Source: an uncultured Aeromonadales bacterium
GTDB taxonomy: Bacteria > Pseudomonadota > Gammaproteobacteria > Enterobacterales > Succinivibrionaceae
Direction: 5' to 3'
Length of the DNA stretch: 11,438 nucleotides
Assembly: GCA_902796095.1 (NCBI GenBank)
Contig: CADBNP010000172.1
Coordinates: 1 to 11,438 of the forward strand
Of the stretch, positions 1 through 5,621 are shown one piece after another; the stretch's first letter is position 1; each line of letters starts with the position of its first letter. Both the position numbers and the translations under genes were made by a program. The notes under the pieces were generated by a model. The model had not been told where the DNA came from and did no database searches. It saw only the letters and a list, made by a program, of their open reading frames with translations.

Positions 1-39
1 AACAGACACACTTCAGAATACATTCCTTCACGATTCTGG

Positions 40-67
40 TTGAATGCAATAGTGTTCAATGTATCAT
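40..67 (+). promoter_or_regulatory. Candidate sigma-70 promoter of the Ala/Ser-rich secreted protein gene
   Basis: TTGAAT at 40-45 matches four of six bases of the -35 consensus. TATCAT at 62-67 matches five of six of the -10 consensus. The spacer is 16 bases. Transcription would start near 74, leaving a leader of roughly 70 bases before the ATG at 147. A second -10-like hexamer, TAAAAT at 107-112, has no acceptable -35 partner. The call rests on hexamer matching only. Confidence 0.35.
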
Positions 68-80
68 TATTGCAATGATA
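62..80. repeat. Operator-like inverted repeat over the promoter
   Basis: TATCATT (62-68) and AATGATA (74-80) form a perfect 7-bp inverted repeat around the 5-base spacer ATTGC. It covers the candidate -10 element and start point of the downstream gene, where a repressor dimer would act. A short AT-rich palindrome can also arise by chance, and no known operator consensus is recognised. Confidence 0.35.
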
Positions 81-146
81 ATCAGTCCACCGACTGACGA
101 CAGTGTTAAAATAAGACTGTGTTTTGATTTTCTAATCGTAGGATTT

Positions 147-602
147 ATGAAATCTCTTTTAGGTTTGATTTTTGCAGTTGCTTCCCTTGCTGGTGCCGAT
201 GCAGCTCTTGCCGGTATGGATACTGGTACTCTTGATTCAGCCTCCAGTGCTCTTTCTTCCACCAAGGACAAGGTTGACAGCGCAAAGCAGGTCACATCAG
301 CTGCCGGTCTTGTTTCTGACAAGGCAGCTTCAGCAGACTCGGCTCTTGGCAGTGCATCATCAGCTCTTGGCGGTGCAAAGGACAAGGTTGACAGTGCAAG
401 AACAGCTGTTGATACAGCAAACAAGGTAAATGCAGCCAAGGATGCCCTGACAGGCGGTGCTTCAGGAACTTCCGGTACATCATCTCTTCTGGATGCCGGT
501 GTTGACAGTGTAAAGGCCAAAGCAGAGGAAAAAGCCAAGGAAAAGGCAAGAGAGAAGGTAATGGAGCAGACTACTGATGCTGCCAAGAGTCTTCTGAACT
601 GA
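147..602 (+). CDS. Small secreted Ala/Ser/Asp/Lys-rich helical repeat protein, function unknown
   Basis: This is a 151-residue protein with a clear signal peptide: MKSLLGLIFAVASLAGADAALA, with likely cleavage after A22 (A-L-A motif). The reading frame is open from an ATG at 75, but 147 is preferred because the signal peptide starts there and AGGA (140-143) lies just upstream, if rather close. The mature part has no Pro, Cys, His, Ile or aromatic residue and should be almost entirely helical. Two near-identical 17-residue repeats lie at residues 31-47 and 69-85 (SASSALxxxKDKVDSAK/R). They are followed by a Gly/Ser/Thr-rich hinge (about 103-113) and a charged Lys/Glu/Ala helix (about 118-150). 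The family is not recognised. The composition recalls LEA-like or amphipathic coil proteins, which is a resemblance and not an assignment. The gene has its own promoter candidate and terminator, so it is probably monocistronic. Confidence 0.75.
   Translation: MKSLLGLIFAVASLAGADAALAGMDTGTLDSASSALSSTKDKVDSAKQVTSAAGLVSDKAASADSALGSASSALGGAKDKVDSARTAVDTANKVNAAKDALTGGASGTSGTSSLLDAGVDSVKAKAEEKAKEKAREKVMEQTTDAAKSLLN
237..401 (+). repeat. Tandem-like internal repeat pair in the secreted helical protein gene
   Basis: Copies at 237-287 and 351-401 are offset by 114 bases (38 codons). They share an exact 17-base core, AAGGACAAGGTTGACAG, at 264-280 and 378-394. The encoded 17-residue units differ at only four positions. 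This fits internal duplication followed by divergence of the intervening 21 residues. Confidence 0.8.
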
Positions 603-629
603 CAGTTTTTTTTAACCATGATTTGCTGA

Positions 630-666
630 CCTGATCCGTGATGAGCGGATCGGGTTTTCTTTTTTC
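630..666 (+). terminator. Rho-independent terminator
   Basis: CCTGATCCG (630-638) pairs with CGGATCGGG (646-654) in a 9-bp stem with one T-G wobble and a 7-base loop. A T-rich tract follows (655-666, ten of twelve T). It lies 28 bases after the stop of the secreted helical protein and closes that transcript. Confidence 0.85.
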
Positions 667-818
667 TGTAGCTGAAAAGTTTGATGTTCCGGCATTACCT
701 CAGGCAGTTTCGGTTATGACAGTTAAATGTCTGTGCAGATCAGAAGCATTAGATTTTGGGTAAGACCGGGTGAAGGTTACAGGAGAACAGACCGGAGGAC
801 AGTGCGGCTTGAGAGGGT

Positions 819-851
819 AAAAAAAATGCTCCTTAAATGCACTTAAGGAGC
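819..851 (-). terminator. Minus-strand rho-independent terminator
   Basis: GCTCCTTAA (828-836) and TTAAGGAGC (843-851) form a perfect 9-bp stem with a 6-base loop. On the minus strand the stem is followed by A and then eight T (complement of the A run at 819-826). There is no equivalent T tract on the plus strand, so it acts on leftward transcripts. Confidence 0.75.
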
Positions 852-900
852 TTGCATATGCAATTTGCAAAAGGAATATTAAGACTAACAAATCAAATAT
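819..900 (-). ncRNA. Candidate minus-strand small RNA of about 80 nt
   Basis: On the minus strand, a good promoter (TTGCAT, 16-base spacer, perfect TATAAT at 912-907) is followed about 80 bases later by a perfect 9-bp hairpin and eight T. That defines a short independent transcript running from about 900 to 819. The RNA would have an AU-rich unpaired 5' half, a 12-base palindrome (TTGCATATGCAA, 852-863) and then the terminator hairpin with its U tail. This is the layout typical of Hfq-dependent small RNAs. No open frame with a start and ribosome site fits inside. It does not match Spot 42, RyhB, FnrS or CyaR as I remember them. Evidence is from layout only. Confidence 0.45.
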
Positions 901-915
901 GTGATCATTATAACA
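900..915. promoter_or_regulatory. CRP-like site, near-consensus
   Basis: TGTGA-N6-TAACA matches nine of the ten key bases of the CRP consensus TGTGA-N6-TCACA. It overlaps the -10 and start of the minus-strand promoter, where binding would repress. It could instead activate a weak plus-strand promoter with TATAGA at 935-940. Not tested against a matrix. Confidence 0.4.
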
Positions 916-934
916 AATTTCCGATAAAATGCAA
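907..934 (-). promoter_or_regulatory. Minus-strand sigma-70 promoter for the candidate small RNA
   Basis: Read on the minus strand, TTGCAT (934-929) and TATAAT (912-907, perfect consensus) are separated by 16 bases. Transcription would start near 900. The surrounding region is AT-rich, which raises the chance of false promoter matches. The paired terminator downstream makes this one more believable. Confidence 0.5.
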
Positions 935-945
935 TATAGATCACA
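930..945. promoter_or_regulatory. Second CRP-like site
   Basis: TGCAA-N6-TCACA matches eight of ten key CRP bases. Its centre is 30 bases, about three helical turns, from the first site. It overlaps the -35 of the minus-strand promoter, as a class II activator site would. However, the distance from its centre to the -10 is about four bases shorter than the classical arrangement. Confidence 0.35.
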
Positions 946-1021
946 AATTTTTATTAACTGTTTTTTGAGTCCTGCGTTTTTGCCCCTATCTACTGTGGTA
1001 TGGCAGCCGTTGTTATGTCTT

Positions 1022-1128
1022 CTGCTCATCCGAGCAGCTGTTTCTGAATGATTTGAAGTGTCATCCTGCAGGCTGCTGCAGGATGTGCCGTCTGCGGTGC
1101 CCGCAGACAGGTATGGCACATGTTTTTT
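1022..1128 (+). ncRNA. Structured RNA candidate: clustered hairpins ending in a T tract
   Basis: Three perfect stems follow each other. CTGCTC/GAGCAG (1022-1037) has a 4-base loop. CATCCTGCA/TGCAGGATG (1062-1085) has 9 bp and a 6-base loop. GTCTGCGG/CCGCAGAC (1090-1108) has 8 bp and a 3-base loop. An outer stem ATGTGCC/GGCACAT (1083-1089 with 1115-1121) encloses the last one and competes with the second for a few bases. TTTTTT (1123-1128) follows, as in an intrinsic terminator. It may be the 3' part of a plus-strand small RNA or an attenuator-like leader of queA. It is not a preQ1 riboswitch that I can recognise. Confidence 0.4.
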
Positions 1129-1167
1129 AATTTTGTGATCTTCGTGGAGTTTTTATCACTTTTGCGG

Positions 1168-1173
1168 TAAAAT
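1168..1173 (+). promoter_or_regulatory. Possible -10 element of the queA operon promoter
   Basis: TAAAAT (1168-1173) lies 27 bases before the queA start and after the T tract that ends the hairpin cluster. No acceptable -35 hexamer lies 15-19 bases upstream and no TGn extension is present. This is a weak call resting on position and one hexamer. Confidence 0.25.
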
Positions 1174-1200
1174 CGGCGTGCCCGTTGGAGTTGACAGCTG

Positions 1201-2259
1201 ATGCATCTTAAAGATTTTGATTTTGAACTGCCTAAAGAGCTTATTGCTCAGTACCCTTGCAGGGATCGTACATCCTGCAGGCTTTTGTGCCTTGACGGAA
1301 ATACAGGCGGTTTGACTGATACGACTTTTGTCAGCCTTATTGACTGCCTGAATCCAGGTGATCTGATGGTTTTTAACGATACCAGAGTCATACCGGCCCG
1401 CATATTCGGCAACAAGGCTACCGGTGGCGCGGTTGAACTGCTGGTGGAGCGGATGATTTCAACTACGGACATCCTTGCCCATATACGATCCTCAAGATCA
1501 CCGAAGCCCGGCTCCCGTCTTGTCTTCTCCGGCGGTTATGAGGCAACGGTTACAGGACGGCAGGATGATCTTTTTGAAGTGAGTTTCGCCGGAGCAGGGA
1601 AATCAGTGCTGGAGATCCTTGATCTTATAGGGCATGTTCCTCTCCCTCCTTATATCGAGCGTCCGGATCAGGATGCGGATCGTGATGATTATCAGACGGT
1701 ATACGGAAAGGTTCCGGGAGCGGTGGCTGCTCCTACTGCCGGACTTCATTTTGATCTGCCGTTCATGAACAGGATCAGAGAAAAGGGAATCAGGACGGCG
1801 TTTGTAACTCTGCATGTGGGAGCGGGAACTTTTCAGCCGGTGAAGACCGAAAACATTGAGGAGCATCATATGCATTCCGAATATGCCTGCATGCCTGAGG
1901 AAACTGCTCAGATGATCCGTGAAACAAAGGCTGCCGGCGGAAGGATCGTGGCTGTGGGTACTACTTCGGTTCGGACTCTTGAAAGCGCCGCGGCAAAATA
2001 CGGAAGCATTGAGAACCTGAAGGCCTACAGTGACTTTACTGATATCTTTATTTATCCCGGCTACAGGTACAGAGTGACAGACGCACTGGTGACAAACTTT
2101 CATCTGCCGCAGTCGACTCTGATTATGCTTGTCTCGGCATTTGCGGGATACAGGCATACCATGGATGCATACAAACATGCCGTTGACTCCAAGTACCGTT
2201 TCTTCAGCTACGGTGATGCCATGTTTATCACGCGAAAGGATACACCAGATGAAATTTAA
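1201..2259 (+). CDS. queA: S-adenosylmethionine:tRNA ribosyltransferase-isomerase QueA
   Basis: The protein has 352 residues, close to the E. coli enzyme (about 356). QueA transfers and isomerises the ribosyl group of S-adenosylmethionine onto preQ1 already in tRNA, making epoxyqueuosine at wobble position 34 in the cytoplasm. Family signatures visible by eye are NDTRVIPARIFG (59-70), PPYIERPDQDADRDDYQTVY (149-168), PGAVAAPTAGLHF (172-184), VTLHVGAGTFQPV (202-214) and YRFFSYGDAMFI near the C-terminus. The start at 1201 aligns with the E. coli start (MxxxDFxFELPxxLIAxYP). The ribosome site is weak (GGAG at 1187-1190, ten bases away). Its last 11 bases overlap tgt, the next enzyme of the pathway, so the two are probably translationally coupled. 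Confidence 0.97.
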   Translation: MHLKDFDFELPKELIAQYPCRDRTSCRLLCLDGNTGGLTDTTFVSLIDCLNPGDLMVFNDTRVIPARIFGNKATGGAVELLVERMISTTDILAHIRSSRSPKPGSRLVFSGGYEATVTGRQDDLFEVSFAGAGKSVLEILDLIGHVPLPPYIERPDQDADRDDYQTVYGKVPGAVAAPTAGLHFDLPFMNRIREKGIRTAFVTLHVGAGTFQPVKTENIEEHHMHSEYACMPEETAQMIRETKAAGGRIVAVGTTSVRTLESAAAKYGSIENLKAYSDFTDIFIYPGYRYRVTDALVTNFHLPQSTLIMLVSAFAGYRHTMDAYKHAVDSKYRFFSYGDAMFITRKDTPDEI

Positions 2260-3367
2260 TCTCCTCGGCAGAAGCGGCAATGCGAGACGCGGATGTCTTG
2301 AATTCCATCGCGGAACAGTACAGACTCCGGCTTTTATGCCTGTAGGCACTCTTGGAACGGTAAAGGGACTCTCTCCTGAGGAGGTTGAGGGCATTCATGC
2401 CGAGATTCTGCTGGGAAATACTTTCCATCTCTGGCTCCGTCCAGGAACTGAGGTAATCAAGGCTCATGGCGATCTCCACGATTTCATGAACTGGAATCGT
2501 CCCATTCTTACGGATTCCGGCGGTTTTCAGGTGTTCAGCCTGGGCAAAATCAGAAAGATCACGGAGGAGGGTGTTCACTTCAGACATCCTATAAACGGAT
2601 CTCCTATTTTTCTTTCTCCGGAAATTTCCATGCAGATCCAGTTTGATCTGGGATCTGATATTGTAATGAGCTTTGATGAATGCACTCCGTACCCCGCCAC
2701 TGAGGATTATGCTTCAAAGTCCATGGAGCTTTCCATGCGCTGGGCCAGAAGATCCCGTGATGAGTTTGATCGTCTTGAAAATCCGAACGCACTTTTCGGT
2801 ATTGTGCAGGGCGGCGTATTTGAGAGATTAAGACGGGAATCCGTGGACAGGCTTCTTGATATCGGTTTTGACGGCTATGCCGTCGGCGGTCTTGCCGTTG
2901 GTGAGCCGCAGGAGGAGAGGGAGCGCATACTTGATTTCACTCTGGGACTTCTGCCCCAGGATAAGCCCAGATATCTGATGGGAGTAGGGCGTCCCGAGGA
3001 TATCGTTGAGGGAGTGAGACGCGGTGTTGACATGTTTGACTGTGTGATGCCGACCCGTAATGCTCGCAATGCTCATCTTTTTACAAAATCCGGGGTTCTC
3101 AGACTGAGAAACGCCAGATATGCAATGGATACAACTCCGGTTGATGCGGAATGCGGCTGTTATACCTGCAGAAACTATTCCAGAGCCTATCTCCATCATC
3201 TGGACAAGTGCAATGAAATATTAGGTGATCGTCTCAATACCATCCATAATCTCTACTACTATGAGGAGCTTATGGCTGATATCAGAGCATCAATCGAGAA
3301 CGGCACCTTTGAGGATTTTGTTGCTGATTTTTATCATGGACTCGGGCGTGATGTACCCGCGCTTTAG
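2249..3367 (+). CDS. tgt: tRNA-guanine(34) transglycosylase Tgt
   Basis: The enzyme exchanges guanine 34 for preQ1 in tRNAs with GUN anticodons, the step before QueA. The protein has 372 residues and keeps E. coli numbering: D89 in TDSGGFQVF, the nucleophile D264 in DMFDCVMPTRNARN, and zinc ligands C302, C304, C307 and H333 (CGCYTC and TIHN). The GGLAVGEP loop at 213-220 is also intact. The frame is open further upstream inside queA. The start at 2249 is chosen because MKFNL aligns with the E. coli N-terminus and AAGGA (2236-2240) stands eight bases before it. It overlaps the queA end by 11 bases. A T-rich 31-base gap without a terminator hairpin leads to yajC, so transcription probably continues. 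Confidence 0.98.
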   Translation: MKFNLLGRSGNARRGCLEFHRGTVQTPAFMPVGTLGTVKGLSPEEVEGIHAEILLGNTFHLWLRPGTEVIKAHGDLHDFMNWNRPILTDSGGFQVFSLGKIRKITEEGVHFRHPINGSPIFLSPEISMQIQFDLGSDIVMSFDECTPYPATEDYASKSMELSMRWARRSRDEFDRLENPNALFGIVQGGVFERLRRESVDRLLDIGFDGYAVGGLAVGEPQEERERILDFTLGLLPQDKPRYLMGVGRPEDIVEGVRRGVDMFDCVMPTRNARNAHLFTKSGVLRLRNARYAMDTTPVDAECGCYTCRNYSRAYLHHLDKCNEILGDRLNTIHNLYYYEELMADIRASIENGTFEDFVADFYHGLGRDVPAL

Positions 3368-3398
3368 TTTTTTATTTTGATTTTTTAGAGGTTAAATT

Positions 3399-3743
3399 AT
3401 GGATCTATTTTCTGTAGCATACGCCGCAGAAGGGACTGCACCGCAGCCTCAGGAGGCTAACTGGTCTATGCTTATCATCATGGTGGTTATTTTTATTGCC
3501 ATGATGTACTTTGTCACCATTAAGCCTAACAAAAAGGCAATGAAACAGAAGGAGGAACTTTTAAGCAAGGTTACCGTGGGGGACGAAATCATGCTGCGTT
3601 CCGGAATGTGCGGAGTTGTAAAGGAATATAAGGCAGACAGCGATTATGTTGTTGTTGAAATCAGCAGCAATACCCCTGTTACCTTTGCCAAGGACGCCAT
3701 AGTTCATATTTTGCCCAAGGGTACAATCAGCGCACTGAAGTAG
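3399..3743 (+). CDS. yajC: Sec translocon accessory protein YajC
   Basis: The protein has 114 residues, near the family's usual 110. YajC is a small inner-membrane protein that binds SecDF and is found with the SecYEG holo-translocon; it is dispensable in E. coli. The sequence shows a short periplasmic Ala/Pro/Gln-rich N-terminus, one membrane helix (about residues 23-41), the family motif TIKPNKKAMKQ and a cytoplasmic domain (GDEIMLRSGMCGVV, about 61-74) matching the usual GDEVVTxGGxxGxV. AGAGG at 3387-3391 gives a good ribosome site with seven bases of spacing. It sits 12 bases before secD, as in most gammaproteobacteria. Confidence 0.95.
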   Translation: MDLFSVAYAAEGTAPQPQEANWSMLIIMVVIFIAMMYFVTIKPNKKAMKQKEELLSKVTVGDEIMLRSGMCGVVKEYKADSDYVVVEISSNTPVTFAKDAIVHILPKGTISALK

Positions 3744-3755
3744 TGGAGGTTTCAG

Positions 3756-5606
3756 GTGAATAGATTTCCGTTATGGAAAAACCTGTTTATTATCGTAGTT
3801 ATCATACTTTCTGCGATATATGCAGTTCCCAATCTGTTCGGAGAAGATCCGGCAGTACAGATTTCCGGAAAGAAAGGTGTCGAGGTAACACAGGATGTTG
3901 CCGACAGCATCGGGAAGGCACTCAGCGATGCCTCAATTCCGGTAAAGGAGCTTGAGCTGGAGAAAGGTCAGCTCCTTGTCCGTCTTGACAATGAAGAGAA
4001 TCAGATGAAGGCTCAGAGTCTGATAGCATCGGAGCTTGGTGAAGACTATTCCGTTGCCATCAACCTGGCTCCTTCCACACCAAAGTTTCTGACAGCCATC
4101 GGAGCTACTCCTCTCAAACTTGGTCTTGATCTTCGCGGCGGTGTTCATTTCCTTGAGGAAATTGACATGAAAACAGCCATGGACAAGGCATATCAGCAGC
4201 TGGTACAGGATCTGCGCTCAGTGCTGCGGGATGCGAAAATCAGAGGCGGTTCAGTACGCCTGGGCGAGGACATGGTCAAAGTATCCTTTGCAAAGGAAGC
4301 TGACAGAGATGCCGCCATAGATGTGTTCAAGACCAAGGTTGCAGGCGTTACCTTCAACGGTGCCGTGGACGGCGACAAGTATGTGGTAGAGGTTGCTTTT
4401 AACCGTGACCGCATCCAGGAGCTCAAGACCATGGCTGTTGATCAGAACATCAACATTATCCGAAACCGTGTCAACGAGCTTGGCGTTGCTGAGCCGCTGG
4501 TTCAGCGTCAGGGCAGCGACCGCATTGTAATTGAACTTCCAGGTATTCAGGATACCGCCCGTGCAAAGGAAATTCTCGGTGCCACGGCTACTCTTGAATT
4601 CAGACTGGTGGACAAGTCAGCCGATATCCAGTCGGCGGCTGAAGCTTCCGTCGGCGCGGATGTGGAGGTTCTTCCTACGGCAGACGGCCGTACGGCTGTT
4701 CTTGACAAGCATGTGATCCTTACAGGTGAGCATATAACCGATGCGAATTCCGGTTTTGACGAGTACGGACGTCCCCAGGTTAATATCAAGCTTGACAGTG
4801 AGGGCGGCAGCAGAATGTCGAACTTTACCCGGGATCATGTGGGTGCACTTATGGCTACGGTTTTCATCGAGCAGAAGGCTACCGACAAGACCAGACCCGA
4901 CGGTTCAACCATTTTTGAAACCAAAAAGACTGTTGCCAATATGGCCACCATTCAGACGCAGCTTGGTTCAAGTTTCCGCATCACCGGTATAGACAATCCT
5001 ACCGAGGCGCACAATCTGGCTCTGATCCTTCGGGCAGGTGCCCTTATTGCTCCAATCAAGATTGCAGAGGAACGTACTATCGGTCCGAGTCTCGGTCAGC
5101 AGAACATTGATTCCGGAATGAAGGCCATGATCTTCGGCATGGTAGCAGTGCTTATCTTCATGGCAATCTACTACAACGTGTTCGGCCTTATTGCCGATTT
5201 TGCTCTGATCTGCAATCTTCTGTTTCTGGTGGGTGTAATGTCAGTTATTCCGGGAGCTGTCATGACGCTGCCTGGTATTGCAGGTATCGTTCTTACCCTC
5301 GGCATGTCCATTGACGCAAATGTTCTGATATTTGAGCGCATTCGCGAAGAACTTAAGAAGGGAGCAAACGTTCAGGTGGCAATCAACGAAGGATACGGAA
5401 AGGCGTTTGTGACAATTCTTGACTCTAACCTGACCACGCTGGCAACAGCCCTTGTACTGTTTGCTGTCGGAACGGGTTCGGTGAAGGGATTTGCCCTGGT
5501 GCTTATGATTGGTATCGTATGCTCCCTGTTTACTGCCATTACAGTAAGCCGCGGCGTTGTCAATGCTATCTTCGGCGGTCGCAGTATCAAGAAGCTGCCT
5601 ATATAA
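3756..5606 (+). CDS. secD: Protein translocase subunit SecD
   Basis: The protein has 616 residues against about 615 in E. coli. SecD pairs with SecF in the inner membrane and uses proton flow to help pull exported proteins through SecYEG. The start is GTG at 3756, supported by GGAGG (3745-3749) six bases upstream and by alignment of NRFPLWKN with the E. coli N-terminus. Visible parts are membrane helix 1 (about 7-26), LKLGLDLRGGVHF of the first periplasmic domain (nucleotides about 4117-4152), QNINIIRNRVNELGVAEP, the ELPGIQDTARAKEILGATA region, RAGALIAPIKIAEERTIGPSLG, and then five further membrane helices from about 454. D520 in GMSIDANVLIFERI corresponds to the functionally important Asp of helix 4 (E. 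coli D519). It is 15 bases before secF. Confidence 0.98.
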   Translation: MNRFPLWKNLFIIVVIILSAIYAVPNLFGEDPAVQISGKKGVEVTQDVADSIGKALSDASIPVKELELEKGQLLVRLDNEENQMKAQSLIASELGEDYSVAINLAPSTPKFLTAIGATPLKLGLDLRGGVHFLEEIDMKTAMDKAYQQLVQDLRSVLRDAKIRGGSVRLGEDMVKVSFAKEADRDAAIDVFKTKVAGVTFNGAVDGDKYVVEVAFNRDRIQELKTMAVDQNINIIRNRVNELGVAEPLVQRQGSDRIVIELPGIQDTARAKEILGATATLEFRLVDKSADIQSAAEASVGADVEVLPTADGRTAVLDKHVILTGEHITDANSGFDEYGRPQVNIKLDSEGGSRMSNFTRDHVGALMATVFIEQKATDKTRPDGSTIFETKKTVANMATIQTQLGSSFRITGIDNPTEAHNLALILRAGALIAPIKIAEERTIGPSLGQQNIDSGMKAMIFGMVAVLIFMAIYYNVFGLIADFALICNLLFLVGVMSVIPGAVMTLPGIAGIVLTLGMSIDANVLIFERIREELKKGANVQVAINEGYGKAFVTILDSNLTTLATALVLFAVGTGSVKGFALVLMIGIVCSLFTAITVSRGVVNAIFGGRSIKKLPI

Positions 5607-5621
5607 AAGGAGAAGAAGCGA

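Larger units (their letters stand above)
667..1200. other. Non-coding interval between the helical protein gene and queA
   Basis: No convincing gene lies here. The longest open frame is on the minus strand (700-1119). It is rejected because it crosses the strong minus-strand hairpin terminator and has no signal, repeat or family resemblance. The part from 667 to 818 shows nothing I can name. From 819 to 945 there is a candidate minus-strand small RNA with its promoter and CRP-like sites. From 1022 to 1128 there is a set of plus-strand hairpins ending in a T tract. The last 70 bases are the queA leader. Confidence 0.6.

Noticed and set aside
56..619. Minus-strand open frame of 187 codons opposite the helical protein gene, plus long open frames in other registers there
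   Set aside because: The Ala/Ser/Lys-rich repeated sequence keeps several frames open by composition. Only the plus-strand frame at 147 has a signal peptide, a ribosome site, a promoter and a terminator.
700..1119. Minus-strand open frame of 139 codons
   Set aside because: It runs through the strong minus-strand promoter and hairpin terminator, has no ribosome site, no family resemblance and an odd Cys/His/Ser-rich composition.
945..1128. 6S RNA candidate because of length (about 180 bases) and hairpins
   Set aside because: The two ends do not pair into one long rod with a central bubble. The stems are local and consecutive.
1191..1196. TTGACA consensus hexamer just before the queA start
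   Set aside because: No -10 element follows at the right distance, and transcription from it would begin inside queA.
1130..1200. preQ1 riboswitch directly before queA
   Set aside because: The compact preQ1-I pattern (short GC stem, CUA/ACA loop, A-rich tail) is not seen in this segment. Any leader control must be of another kind.
1603..2394. Minus-strand open frame of 263 codons across queA and tgt
   Set aside because: It is a shadow of two unmistakable enzymes on the plus strand.
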